Part shown: piece by piece, positions 35,070-48,815 of the stretch
Layout: every line of letters starts with the position of its first letter
How positions within the stretch are numbered: the stretch's first letter is position 1
Assembly (NCBI GenBank): GCA_030248295.1
Contig: JASANH010001723.1
Coordinates: 682,001-746,000 of the forward strand
DNA: 64,000 nt
Direction: 5' to 3'
DNA from: Mesodorylaimus sp. YZB2_4
Taxonomy: Eukaryota; Nematoda; Enoplea; Dorylaimida; Dorylaimidae
Notes under the pieces: model-generated
Told to the model about the DNA's origin: nothing
What the model saw: only the letters and a program-made list of their open reading frames with translations
Database searches by the model: none
Program-made: the position numbers and the translations under genes

Positions 35070-35754
35070 TTTTTTTGGAATTTGGAGTAAACAAGGAGAG
35101 CAAAGGTTAGTGAAACAGTGACAAACCACCGTCGAAAAGTCGAAAATGTCGACAACTTTCGAGAAATTCTGCAAAACTCACCGCCATGTAAATGTAATGT
35201 ATTTGCGCACTCCTGAACTTTCTAGCAATAATAATAATGATACTCAGGCAGCGGGAAATTTAAATCTGAAGTTCGAGATTTCTCGACCGTTTCTCTAATA
35301 AGAGTGCTTGTGATTCGACACTTCCATACGACCGTTGTGATTCGCAAGAGATTGCGAGTCGGATATTGCAACAAGGATGGACATTATGCACAGCCTATTG
35401 AAAATAAAGGTTTCAAGAATTCGCCATAAGTCAAGGGACAGTAAGTGGCCATCCTTACCCTTCGATTTTGTCTCTTGAACTGGAGCAACATACGCGCTCC
35501 ATGGATACTCACCTCGACTCAATCTCCGCGGCCACATGCCCGAGGTGTGAGAGGCGAGGATGCACAGTGGGTCACAGGGAATCCAAGGACCTCGTTTCAC
35601 TCAACAAAAGAGAAATTGGGTTTGGCCCTGGGTTAGTGTGTATTTATGTCATTCTTTGTGTCTCTCACTTTCCAAAACAGTGTTTGTATGATTCTTGACT
35701 TCAGTCTCACTTGTCTTTCCATAGCTGAGTGTGCAATACAGTTTTCAAGGAACC
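35070..35754. other. Divergent region between CDC37 and the secreted-protein gene
   Basis: It holds both promoters. TTTCCATAG at about 35716-35724 looks like an acceptor for a 5' leader of the secreted-protein gene. A CPRCERRGC-containing frame at 35468-35698 has no other support. Confidence 0.4.
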
Positions 35755-37192
35755 ATGATCACGACTGTGGTCGGTTTGTTTCTCTTTCTAACCATTGATC
35801 AAGCCCAGGCCGTTGTCTCGGTCTCCAGTCGTACATGCAATGCCTCGGAATTGTTCGACGTTCTTCTTCGTGATTTTTGGCTTCTTCAATTCGGGCATAG
35901 TTATTTGGGTGGTCAGCTGCCAGACACCGAGTCCTCGTATTCACTGGCCGTTGCGTCATGTAAAATGTACAGCGCTCAATTTGAGAAGCATCGATTTCTT
36001 ATCCAAGCCTGTTTCCAAGCTGGCGAGTACAAGTCCACGGCATTGCAACATCGCATGGCTGGTTTGTGCAATCCACAAGTATTGGATTCATTGAAACCCA
36101 ATTTGGTCTGTTTGCGTACCATCTATTCCAGTCGGAGTTACGACGTGTGCATGGCTTCGGCGCTGCAACAACTGTCAACTCATGTTCTGACCCAAAGTCC
36201 AGCTCCCCTGCGATATAGCGATGTTCCTTACAACTGTATTAATGTACGTCAGAGTGTTATGTGCAGCCAGCACGCAATGCATGTGCACTGTGTTGACGAA
36301 GAACCCAGCACAGCCAAGTCCATGTTCGAGACAGTGTGGACCAACAACGCTAATGTGGAGGGCCATTTCGAATGCCCTTTAACTCCACTGGCGCCTTTCG
36401 CGAGACGACAAACGAGCGAAGACGCACGTAAGTACCCTCTCCCAGCCAGTAATGACCTCAATCGTCGCTGTCCTTGCTTCAGACACCTCTGATCTTCGAC
36501 GACTCTATGGATTCTGTCGCTTGAAAGCCAAGGCCGCTTCAGATCCCTTGACCACAACAATCAGCATCTATCCCAATCAAGTCGTTCGCGAGCTACTGAT
36601 AGAGGAGAAGGCACCAGTGGTGGCCAACATGACCACCCGACTAGCCGCCTACATGCGATGCGCTCGTGTAGCCCTGTTCGGAACAAATCTTGGCGGGCGC
36701 GGGTCTTCACTTTCTCCTTTGCACGATTGGATGAGCGTTCTCGAGACATTCGTGGACATAGCGCAGAATTTGCGTCGTTCTGTGACCTCCAACTTCACGT
36801 GTACTCCTCTCCTCCTCTCCCATCAACCCACCACTCCCTGCTTCCAATGCAACCACAAGCTGATCCCGCCTTTTGCTCTGGCAGACTATCGTTACAGCCG
36901 GTTTTCCTTGCCAGCTTACGTCGATGCCGTGGTCCAGGACAACGACCCCTTGGCCTTCTGTCGAGCTGCGTTAGTGCTGACCAAGTTCCTGAGCTGTTTG
37001 ATCGAGTCAGCGCGTCAAACGTGCCATGTGCAGCTGGACAGTATTGCCGCACAAGTCAAAGGTTTGAGACACGAAATCGACGCCGTTTATGGATGCCCAC
37101 AGTTCGATCCATGGTATGCAGATTTGGAACAGATGCCTGTCTTTGAGGAAGAGAAGCTAGCACCACCAAGGGCAAGTTATTGTGATTCTTAG
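35755..37192 (+). CDS. Secreted protein with 20 cysteines, family unknown
   Basis: Two exons, 35755-36427 and 36483-37192, joined over a 55-bp intron (GTAAGT to CTTCAG), give about 460 residues. The N-terminus is a clear signal peptide (MITTVVGLFLFLTIDQAQA). The mature part has 20 cysteines, an even number that fits ten disulfides, including one CxxC (CFQC) in the second half, and possible N-glycosylation sites (NAS, NMT, NFT). There is no later membrane segment, so secretion is likely. The spacing looks like two related halves of ten cysteines each, but I cannot align them convincingly by eye. An acceptor (TTTCCATAG) ends 31 bp before the ATG, implying a 5' leader exon. No function is assigned. 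Confidence 0.75.
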
Positions 37193-38665
37193 AGAGGGGG
37201 TGGCTTCTGCTTGTTTTGAAGTGCACAGTACTCGCTATTGATATGCTTCTTTGGTCACAGTAGGCGGCGTTTATTCGAGTCGCTGGTCATTTACCTAGTA
37301 CCAGTGTCCGCGACTAATGAACGCCCAAACATTGTGAGCGTTTGAAATCGTAAATGCGAACTCAGGTCAAAGTCAAGCAAGAACCATCATGTCTACTTTT
37401 TCCTGTTGTAATTGGTGTGTTTGGTCTGTGGAGATGGTAGCGCATCAGTTGCCTTCGTTGGCCGCTCGTTCGGGCGAGGCAGAAACCAGTCGGCTCTGGC
37501 TCCTACGTTAGGTGCCCCGAAGGGTTTTTGAGACCATCCGCTCCCCGCGGTATATCTCCAATGCAGGACTATCCCGCCAATTGCACTGTGGAAGTATCCC
37601 CCTGCAATACGCCTGGGCCTGATTGATCGAGGCGACACCAGAAACCGACCGGCCTTCTAATAACAAGGTCTTCTAACCTGGTGTCCGCAGTTGAAACATC
37701 ACTCTGACGGCTCCAAACTGCGACTCACGATCAGGCCGGCTCTGAACTCCGATGTGCATTCACACCCTTCCTGACTGAACCGTAACCTGGCCTATGCAAA
37801 AAGTAGCAAGAGCAGCTGCACTGGCATATTGTTGACTTAACTCACTCGCCCTACTTATGCTAACAATAGACACCCGATAAGGCTGTTAAGCGAATACGAT
37901 CAATGCCACTTCGGCGTGCAAGCAGGCATTCAAGCTTGTTTGCATTGACATTGCCTAATGTACTTCCTTACACTGGATTCACTTGTCACTCGGACTGGTG
38001 GAGCGATGCACCGAATGTCTTCTCAGAGTAGACAGAGCCAAGTTCACGATTATATTATAGAACACAGAACCAGTTTGGACCATGGAATATTTGCAATACA
38101 TACACATCTGATACAGACCATAGTCGGCTACGCACTAGCGTGTCCCACTTCAGGGTGACACTCTAACCACGCATTTTGTATGTACAACCTAGCAAGGTCG
38201 TCCTATCACAAATATCAAAGTTCACTCGCCCTCAACCATCAGGTACCAATATTAAAAATACGTAAGACAATACATTCTGTGTCAGCCTCTAATGCACTTG
38301 GCAAGTCCGTATAAGGGACTGAAAATCAAGAGGCAAAGGCTCAATACCAGGCCATCGATCAAAGTATAAAGAGCACGAGGACAGAAGAACACTTCAGCAC
38401 AAACCCCCTGAAAACCCGCTCAGCTTAAATCCAATGTCACTGATTGTTGATACGTAATAAAAAGCTGCACAGCCATACCACTCACGCGCATCTAACTACG
38501 CTTGTCTGACATGTTGGAAAAGAAAGTCCATATTATACTGTCGGGTCAAAAAGAGCAAAAAAAGCCGCCAGTGCAAATCACCGGTTTGGCAAAACAACTC
38601 AAACCACCTGAAAATACAATGGTATGTGAAGTAAAGCGCGAACAGTAAACTGAAATTTGATCACT
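37193..38665. other. Spacer with repeat-like segment
   Basis: The stretch 37390-37640 is GC rich with a minus-strand frame of 81 codons (GGYFHSAIGGIVLHWRYTAG) that looks repeat-derived but is not assignable. Nothing else recognised. Confidence 0.3.
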
Positions 38666-41600
38666 CTATTCCATCTCCTTGACGGACAGGTTGAGATAAG
38701 TCATCGGATGCGAGTAATATTGTGCCGACGGTGCCGACTTTGGCTGCCTCGAATGCTCATCCTCGTCGAACTCGACCCCGCTGTTAGTCTCCATCAACAT
38801 AGTCGAGTCGCCTGACTTGTCACTGCGATTCGGGAATTCGTAGCCTTCATCGTACTCGCCTCCCCCAGGGATGTCCACAAATTGATAGACCAGGCGCTGA
38901 CCATCGACTTTTGACAAGATACCACGTTGGTAGTAGTAGCTGAAAAACGGAGGTATGTCAGTTGATGTCGACTGCTAAGGCAGAACACTGACTCACCGCA
39001 ATGCTCGGCCCATGGTCTCGTAATTCATGCCAGGCTTGTTTTTATGCATTCCCCACAGCCGAGAAACCGCTTTCGAGTCGACCAGCTTGAACACACCTTT
39101 CTTTTTGTCCACCCATTTGATGTAGCGAGGGCAATAGTCCTTGCTTTGGAGCAGTTGGAGCAGGAATTCCCACAAGTAGGTAACATGGCCTGAAAAGAGA
39201 AAGCAATAAGGATGCGCCAAGGGGTGCCGATGGGATATGAGACATCCGATAAGGGGAGCAATCGGTTTCCTCCCTGGACTATCTAATCCTCCGCCTACCT
39301 TCTCGAGATCTCCTTTGTTTAGTCGAATTAGGCGCACTGGAACCTGGGCTTCCAAAGCCCATTGAGGGCACGACAGGTTCGCTGCGTCGTCGAATGCCAG
39401 CTGCTTCCAGCGCGGCTGCATCGCGAGCCGCAGTCGAGGAACAAAATAAGTTCTGCCGTAGACGGAGATCCGTGGCCGAAATAGCTGCCGAATGCTGCAC
39501 TTGAGCTGCCGTAACGTTTGCAGACGCTGCCAGTTTGGCGATGGCGGGTGTCGTTATCACTGGTGTCGGTATGCCACTGCGGGCAGCGCAATCGGGGCGC
39601 TTGTCTTGCTGATAAAGCGGTGACGAAAAGTAATTAACTTGCCGCTGTTGAGCCGATTCATTGGCAGCCGCTGCCAGTGCCGCCGCCGCAGTGGCCGCTG
39701 CTGCTGCGTGTAGATTCGACAAATAAGGTAGAAGCCAAGGGAATTGATGAATCTGATGCATCAGCGCCGGGTTTGTCGCGTTCATCGATGAGAGCCAAGG
39801 ATTCATTGAAGGCGGGACAGGTCGTTGGCCGAAATCGGGTCCAGTTGTACTGACGCTTGGAACTGAAACGGAATAAACCGCATGAGGTTCCTGCTCATTG
39901 CGCTGTTCTAAATCACGGCCGCACATTTTGCTTTGATGGGGAGCAGTTGAAGTAGCAATGCCTATCGGGAACGGGAGCTCGATTATATCCATGGAGGGAG
40001 ACCCCCAGTGCAAACGTGCCGCCTTATCACTGGCTACAGTGGGCGAGAGAGAATGCTCGCTGCGTCACAGCCTTTATCAGCTTAGCACTCTGTCAAATCC
40101 TGCAGTGCGTTATCAGCGATTCGCGTCCGGGATGTCGTCAAAAGGAAGGAAAGATGGTGTCATAAGCATCACGCGCATACAACTAACGGCATTAAATAAC
40201 AAAACGATAAAACACGAGCAAATCGGGGAAGGCAGCGACGTCAGTCGGCGAAAGTCAAAACTCAAACAAACAACTCGTATGAAAAGTGACATGATCAAAC
40301 GAAGAAAAGTTAGTTTTACGACTTTGCTAAGTCCCGCCCGATTCACGAAATCGCGTTCCTAGGAACAAGATAAAATGATCAAATGACGACTTTCAAGTTC
40401 GGCTGCAGCTCTACTGGCTGAGAAAGACGGCTTCCCTTTCTTATTTCCTCTCAGTTCGCCTTACAGGAAATGAAAGTTTCCTATTCTTCTTATCATCCAC
40501 CACCGAACACGTGGGCGTAAGGTGCATCAGCATTAGTCTAACCATCCTATCCAAGAAGTCCCGCTTCATATTCAACTAACGAAGGGGACCGAGTCCAAAA
40601 TCTCTCCTATGTCACTACTTTGTTAGCAGCGTGCCACAATCAGATACCGCCTGTCCAATCGCCTCAAAATGTATCACTCGAGTTGAGAAGCAGCGGAGGC
40701 CCAATCTGGTGTGCACCCACCAATGTCGCCATAATACTTGATCAAATCGTCACAGCCAAGTCCGTCGCATACACACCTCAAAATTCCCATCTCCGTCAAG
40801 GGCGACATATCCTACCAACCCCACCCTCCCTTTCTCTAGTTCAACTACTCCACCAAAAACCAGTCAATTTCTAAATATGCAAACCGGTCCATGTTTTTCC
40901 AAAACGCTTCCGTAATTAGCTGCCTTCGACATAGGCATTACTGCCAATTCGCCTCGGACAAGTCGTATTGACGCCTTTGCCCAAAGGCGAATCTGTTTAC
41001 TGCATTCCCAGGGAAAAATGATCGTCCTGTCGATAAATCACAGGAAAACCCTAAAGTCGTGGAACGACGATGGAAATTTTCTGACGACCCACCACTCAAT
41101 CAGAGGCGTGTTCTCCCATTAGTCATCAGTCGCATTTCTGCCCACAGTCCTCCCGTCTGCACCCATGCTTTGTACAGAGTACTTGATGCGTCCGCCCACC
41201 GATCGTCGAGCAGGAAATAGCAAGGAGTCCAGCAACTCTTCCATGTAAAATAGAGTAAGGGCAACTCACCAACTTCAATTGCTCCAAACAGGACGCTCAT
41301 TGCGGAACGAATGAAAGAGAACGATTTGGCTGGTGTTCTTGTTTTTGGGCTTTTTATGCCTCGAATGCGGAGAGATATTTTAAAAATAAAACAGCCACAT
41401 TTACTTCTCTCCTCCAACAGCAGCCAAGGCCGAGCACACGTACACAAACAAAGCAACTGTATTTACCGAGTAGCCTTGCGTCTTTGTGGCCAACCCAAAG
41501 AACAGTTCTGTAGGCGGTAGATTTACCGATTTACTATTCGTCAAAAACGCTAACCTCTTTCCTCAAAATCCTTCTGCTGTTGGCGGCTATTTTCGTTTTC

Positions 41601-44600
41601 CAGTAATAGCAGCTAAGCAAACACACATTGCCGCCCCTATGCAATGTTTCTTTGACCGATCGGAGACTAAGACTTGTTGACGAAACGACCCACAGAACAA
41701 GCATTCTAGAATTGGAACACGAGAAACACTGCCAGAAGTCCCGAGTTAATAGAAACGTAATCGGCTAACCAGATGTGCTCTCACGCGCATAAACCTATAA
41801 ACACCAAATTTGGCCACTTGCGAGCGGAATAAGCCCAACGCAAACAGACCACCCGACTCCCTTCTACTCTATGACCCATACAAAATGGATGTCATACCGC
41901 GCCAAGTCATGGAACCCGATCAAAAACTCGAGCCACCATTCCTGATCCTGCACGATGCTTCTCTCCTGGTTTACAGTATCAGCAAACAACAAAAGGCCTG
42001 CTTGCTATTTTTGAAAAGCTAAAAATTCCTGACGATCGATCAACAGCTCAGAGTTCATAAACGTCATCCACATTCCGATCGCACCTAACATTTGTGTGTT
42101 ATCCAGCCTCGCTGCATGGAAAACCGGAAACGCTGATGACGCAAAGCTCACTCAGTCTTCTACGCCATGTCGACAAAGTTTACCTCCAACTATGCAACGA
42201 AGTCTATGCTTGTCTTCGACGCACCTAGTTCGCTGAACGTCAGCTTGAGCAAAGATAGAATGCCAAATACCAAACATCGTCTGCCGACAACTTTTTGATT
42301 GCCTTACTCTCCGACAAACAAAAATAATAACCCTTTTCCGTCCTCACTCGAGCGCACTATATCGGGCCAACACGGATGTTGCGTCAGAAGAGTACGTACT
42401 GTACACAAAGAGCTCGGAGATTACCCGGCTCATCCGAAGAGAGAGCATCCTGCTCTAAATGGAGCTAGTACACAGGAAAACTAGCACATTGCTATCCGGA
42501 TTGTACGTACATCATTTTACCATGTAATTGTGGAACACACGATAATCGTGCCAAAAGTGGATATAGGATGTAGTTATTTAGGCGAGTCACACGATTCGCA
42601 CCATGAGATCGTCGTAAGCGCCGGTGCACAATGTTCAAAACATGACTATAGCGACAAGGGGAAAAGAGAACCGTAATCGGCCTACCTGTGTTGTGCAGAG
42701 CCGGCGGAATGATGCCCAGTGCCATAGTCGAGGACGGTGGGCGCAGAAATCCACTGGCGCAACCAGCTTGAAATGCCAGGGCATCCAGCATTGGCGCAGT
42801 CTTAGCCACAGCATCCAGGCCAGTTGAACTGTGGTGCATGGGATGGAGAGGCGAGGAGTGTCCTGCGGGTAGGAAAGGTGTCAAGAGAAATACTCCGACA
42901 AAGTGCCCAACAGCCACATCTCTACAGACACAGAGCGCTCATCAGAGACCCAGTGCATACCTGTATTATCTGCCTTATGCAGCGATAAACGACCAGTTTG
43001 CAACGAGCTTTCGTGATCACTTTCGCCCAAGCCGCTGTCTGGACTGGAAGGGCTGGAACCTGCAATGCGAGCACAGCATTAGGACTGTCACAAAAGCTAC
43101 GGCGTTGGAGACATACCTGAGGCGTCTGAAGCTGCGGGCGGCTTCGCGCCATGCAGCTGCTTAGCTGCAGCAGCAGCAGCTGCACTTGTCGTCCGTAACC
43201 AATCCCAATACAGCTGTTGCTGCTTCTTCTGACCAATTAGTAGCTTCTGTAAAAGCTCAACGTCATCCAGGCGTTTGATGGGAGCAGCGTCCATTTGAGC
43301 GCTAGCCACGAATGATCGCAAGCTATTCTGGTGCAACAGAGAATTCCGTTCGTGCGCTAGAGCCATATCTCTCAATGTCGATGGAGCCTTATCGTCGAGT
43401 AGTCTTTCCGCTTTGTCCTCCGTCCCCTTATAGTTGTTCAGAGCCGGATTCGGAATTGCTGGCGCGCAAGTACTCACTTTGTTTGTGGCTGATGCCGGAA
43501 TCACATGAGCAGCCGAAGTATTAATGCCCTGTTCCGTTTCTGGTTTCTCCATCGGTATCGTCTCCGGTTTTGGTGACGAGCGAGCGGACGTAATCGTCGA
43601 TGCCGTTGTCGAGACATACGGCTCGCTGACACTTTGCTCCTGTTTCAATGCTACCATAGCGGAATCGTCTCCGTCGACAGCCGAGACTGCGCAAGCCAGT
43701 TTGTGCAGCTGAAACTGGCGATGCGGGAAGTGAGGTGACGCTGACAATAGCGATGTCCTCGATGCTGTTGTTGACGATGAGCTCGAAGAAGCGGAGACAA
43801 AATCGGCTCCCGAAGTAAGTTCACACGCAACCGGTACAGGTCGTTTGTCTTCAAATGACAAAACCAAGTCGTGCGACGACGAAGTGCGATCCAGTGTGCC
43901 TCGGGCTCTCAGCGGGCTTGTACCAACCAAAACAGGGTTTGGAGAAGTAACGTTAGGCCCGCACACCGTAACGGCCGTTCCAGAGTCTGCCAGGGGTAAG
44001 GAGCACGACGCGGGCTTTCGGAGAATAGCAGTCTGCTTGCACTCGCTGCTTTCATCGAACTCTAACATGGCCTGTAACACGTGGTTCCCTTGTTCGGCTT
44101 TGTTCAAGGCTTGGTTGCCGTCGCAACGTTCCGCAGCTCGACTCGGTCCCGGTAGCAGCGTCTCGTCCGAGGCTGTATTCTGATGCGCTTTATGATCTTC
44201 GTTCAATGCACAGTCGTCTTCGAAGCGTCTTTTCTGCCTGATGGGTTCGTCGGAGCACTGATCACCGCTTCCGCTCACTGAAAAGATAAACGTGTAGTGT
44301 CAAATAGGACGGCAGAGAATGGTCGCGAAAGAGGAGTCTGTTTCTGGCGTGAACATCCCAAGAAATACCCTAAAAGGCCAAGGATCAGATAGCCACTGAC
44401 GCAAAAATGGAGGCCTAGATAGACTATTCGTCCTCTATATATGGTCTGCACAAAAGACGCGACTAGCAGGCCGTTCAATGGGGTCCTTATTCACAATATA
44501 CGCCTTCATTAAGCCGCTATTGCCAGTCGCGTGAAACGATGCAAAAGGGGGCGACTCGCAAATCACGGATACATTGGATGTGCATCCTTTTTTGGTCATT

Positions 44601-47600
44601 TCCTCACAGCGAGCATGGGGGCGGAAGGGGTTCAGATGAGTGGTCAAAGAGGGCGAGCCCCGGGTGAAGCCGGGCGCGTGAAATCAAATCAACCTACTCT
44701 ACTGACCTATCCAGCTCCAGGCCACTTTTCCGCCTTTACCCGACCGCGATTGTGCCCAAGGTGTTGGTGTTTGGAAAGTAGGCCGAATTTTGCGTACACT
44801 GCCAATCAACCTTGCCAAAAAGCGACTACCGTAAGGTAGTGGTGTTCATGAATAGGAAATTATTCCTCTAACGACATTATAAAACTAGCCTATCTATCCA
44901 TGATTTCCAGGCAAAAATGGGAAGCGCGCGCGTCGAGGCGTCGTCTCCGCGTGAATGGATGCAACTAGCCTCATTTCCCTCGCGTACGTTTATAACATAT
45001 GACTTGGAATTTGCGTCTGTGAATAGCTCGAAAGAATACACGAAACCATGCAATGCAATGCCAACCTCGTTTCCAAAGCGACAGCGCGGTTCACGCCGAA
45101 TGCAGCTCTATTGCACAATAACAATGGAATGGCCCTCTCTCAGGTTCTTTCCTTTTGTCGCCGCAGGAAATATCGAAAGATATTTTTAACCCATTTATGC
45201 GGCCCTTCTCCATCCATCTACGAGCTTCCGGAATTTGCTGACGGCCGCTCTCTCAAACACGACCCCATACGCATTGTTGTGTACTAACTAGTACACATAG
45301 CTCGCTTGTACAGTTGACACCGATTTAGAATTCTCCTCGTTATGGGCTTAAAAAACCATTTTGATCTAGCACGCGCCACTAGTCACATCGAAAGGCGAGT
45401 GAAAAACGCACTAGTACCCTTGTTTACACCAGTCCATACAAGGCTATTATAAATTTGTCAAAAGTGATGCCACAAAAAGCTCAGCACGCTTCCGACGTTG
45501 TCGACAATGGCTTCACCCAACCTCCGCCCTCTGGCAGAACAGAGGGCAGTGTACAAAATAGGCATGCCGACACCACAATATTTACCAAACTGTCTGTCAG
45601 GCGTAAATGGCTACTTTTCGCCCTCGCTCTGGACTACAGTATTATTGCTGGAGAAAGCATGTGAGCAAGCGATGCCCAGCCAGACCATTTGCATGCTGTC
45701 TCATCAGTGCCAATGTACTTGGCAACATCGCTAATGTAGCCATGATTCTTGCAATGTGGAGGGGAGGACAATCGCACGACCTTTCCAGGGGCGTATGCGC
45801 GAATAAGACAAGGGCTCCACCTGCTGAGCCTAGAGATTACACTTGATCGATTCTCCCGCCGATATCAAAATGTTGCATCCCTGAAAGAATGTGTTCATGC
45901 CTAAACAGAACCGGGCCAGACTGGCTTGTCAGCAGTAACGATCGACGCTATTCGGGGTTCGCTGGCAACCTCCCCCATTCCAAACACGAAAACAGGAAAC
46001 GATCACGTGTCCCGTGGAGCTGTGGACAACGTCCGTTCAAGCGGTCAAGGTGAACACCTCGGTCACTCATGTTCGAGACACTTCCGTTGGAGGTCGGGTG
46101 GGCCTTCGATTCGAATTTACGACTTCCTTATTGCGAACGAGCCCGACTGAGGTTGTTGATGTTTTGATCGAGACTGGTGTCCTTGGCCGCTTCCTCGTTC
46201 CTACATCTTCCTGCTTTCTGACTCAACGCCTGCCTGACAGATGACCTTGATTTTCTTTTTCGCCTTCCCGTCCTTTCTCACGATTCGAAAGGGACAACGA
46301 AGGGCGAGAACTCCAACACGCCTTTGAACAGCCTTGACACCGCCTATGGTCACACTCTCACATTTCGACGCACCGGTTAAAATGGACTCAAATTAAAAGT
46401 AGCACTGATTCGATGCGGGCGACTCGTTCAATGTCAGCGTTTCCTGTTTTGACACCGAATGCCTAATGCGTAAATGATTTCCAGACAACTAGTTCCCAAA
46501 CAGTTATTCGAGCATGCCTTAGTCTTTACCATGCATTCGGATGGGACCCAAAGCGGGAGATCATTCCCAAGGCATCGCAAAGATTCTTAGCATTCCAGGA
46601 GATTTCTCCAAAAACTTCGCCAGTGCCAATTTACGCAATGTTTACGTACGCGAGGGATGACATGCATATTTTTAGCCGTCGACAGTAGGCATTCACAGCG
46701 ATCATAGCGATCGGTGCCACCCATGGCTAAGTGGTAGCAGTTACGTAAAACTTGAGCGCGTCTGGCGATCCTAAGAAATAAGGAATCTTTGCTTGAATGA
46801 CGTCATTCAAGCGCATACTCGGGCTTCCTGGCGAGTCTGAGAACGGCTCGCCGACTTTCGACAACAACATAAAACCGCAAATCGCCGCAGTTGTAGCAAA
46901 TGTATCTATTTGACGAATGCTTGGGCGCCCCGATTGGAACGCTCTTTTTCCAAAGTCTACAAGGGGCGAATATTTTCTTTAAAATTCCAAAATTCTCTTT
47001 GGAACACGATGAAAAATGGAGGAATGTTGAGAGGGATGACGGGTTCAGCCTGAATGCTTCCTGTTTCTTCGTTACGCAATCTCTCCGTAAACAGTTGCTT
47101 CTTAGAGCGCCTGAAATTCTTGGCGAGATTGGCGGATGCTGTTTCTGGCCTCTATGTACACGAATTCGGAACTCGGTTAGAAAGGAACGAACGACAAGTG
47201 CATCGATGAGCAACGTCGCCTGACGATCGTTCATTAAGATTCGTAATAATGAACGAGTTTCAAGCATTCGCTCGTCATCGACCAACATTCTTTTCGACGT
47301 TCGAGCAAACAGGCGAACGAAAGAAGAAGACGGAAAACTCCCAATCTCCGCATTCCAATCGTGCAAGACGCCCTGCCGCCGCCGCATTCCTCCCTTTCTT
47401 CACCCCCTTTTCCGCGTTTTTCCATTTCTCAGAGTCTTACTGTAGTTTCAACTACGGAATTCGAGGTGATACGAGCCAACACAAGGCACTCTCTCGACTG
47501 CCAACGCATGTCGGAAGAAGCAATAAGCGACGAAAACAGAACCCTGAAGACGGCCAGGAATGCACTTTTTCAAACTACGACGCATCCTCGTCATTCTTCA

Positions 47601-48815
47601 CGCACGCTTATTTCTAAAAATTCTTTTAGGCTCTTGCAACTGGAATTCTTGAAAAAGTGGACTTTCACGTTAGCGAGATAATTAGCGCCCAATTTCACGC
47701 CACTCCCATAAATACGACAGCACAACAAACTGCTGCAAATTGTATTCGCACAACTAAAACACCTATTTTTATACTCGAACGTGAGGCCGAGCGAGAAAGT
47801 TTTGTTTTCTTGGCCATCTATTCGCAGCGCAGTCTATTGTGAAACAGGTACGAGAAGCGTGACTGGTGAAAGCGGAAGAAAATGTTGACCGAGTCGCGCC
47901 AAGATCTGCCTAACAAACTTGACAAAAAAAGAGTGGGGACCGTCGAAAATAGAATTACCTATTGAAAAATTAGAATGCACACAATCGGTAAAACTGCCTT
48001 TATGAGCAGCTCATCTTTATTAATCTTTGACAGCTACCTGAACTCATTAGCTGATGGGATGCTCATATTTCGATTAGGTTTTCTCAGGGGTGAAGTCACT
48101 AGGCACACCATTTTTGCCTGATTTAGCTAATGATGCTAACTACCCGTCAGATGCTACTCGATAATGAAAGCCTCATTATCTAGGACCGCCGCTTTTACGG
48201 TCTCAAAAGCAGACTAACAATGACTATGACGTGCCCTAATTCACACACGTAAGCTACCCTATTTGACTCCTAACTTGTTACAGTTCCGAGTCCCCGTTAC
48301 ATATCCTGGCCTCTGCGCATATCATGTTTTTGCCGAAAATGGTGCAGCATGACTCAGCCACCCACCAGCCGCGGGATAGATGCACATTTATCAAAAACTA
48401 GATTTGATAGAGAGCGAGTACAAATAAACAAAGACTCCACCAGTTCCAATCACGCCAACTCACACCGGAACAGAGAGCTTCGCCCCAGTGGCTGTACCCA
48501 GGTATATTCTAAACCAGTCCTGCCTATTGTACACTGCACTGTGCTTCCCCCGCCAGACTCGTCATGCTGGTCTTGTTTCCAGATCATAAGCTGGCGGCGG
48601 AAAGATTAGGCATGCAAATGGTACTTACGATATCGTTTCATGAGTGTCTTCTTGACTGATGGGTAGGACTTGGATGGTGCAGCGGATGATGTGTCGAGTG
48701 GTGGTGACTCGCTGCTGGATCGAGCCAGTGCGAAGGAAGGACCGTTGTCAGCCATTGAAACCAAATGTTGCCCAGCGACCATCACTTGCAAGTTGGCCAG
48801 CTTGTGACAGTCCAT
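38666..48815 (-). CDS. ETS-domain transcription factor, ELF/E74 type
   Basis: Nuclear DNA-binding factor recognising GGAA sites. Exons 48815-48629, 44277-43117, 43059-42961, 42862-42686, 39862-39299, 39189-38997 and 38939-38666 all join in phase, about 884 residues. The ETS domain is at about 731-815: [39 protein letters not shown], the recognition helix [19 protein letters not shown], and [11 protein letters not shown], closest to the ELF1/2/4 and E74 group. The rest is disordered-looking, Ser/Pro rich, with alanine tracts ([15 protein letters not shown] near the middle). Introns of 4351 and 2823 bp are far larger than usual here. The first exon is assigned by phase and by a good donor (GTAAGT). 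An acceptor (TTGCTAG) lies before its ATG. The ETS part is certain; the first exon is less so. Confidence 0.85.
39863..42685 (-). other. Fourth intron of the ETS gene
   Basis: 2823 bp. No nested gene is evident. A separated inverted repeat with ATTCGCCT and AGGCGAAT lies near 40945-40995. Confidence 0.6.
44278..48628 (-). other. First long intron of the ETS gene
   Basis: 4351 bp between the assigned first and second coding exons. A box A-like TGGCTAAGTGG lies at 46724. Long overlapping frames occur on both strands at 46803-47387, without motifs. Such an intron could hold enhancers. Confidence 0.5.

Noticed and set aside
36249-36560. 103-codon minus frame under the secreted-protein gene
   Set aside because: It is a shadow of the cysteine-rich coding exons.
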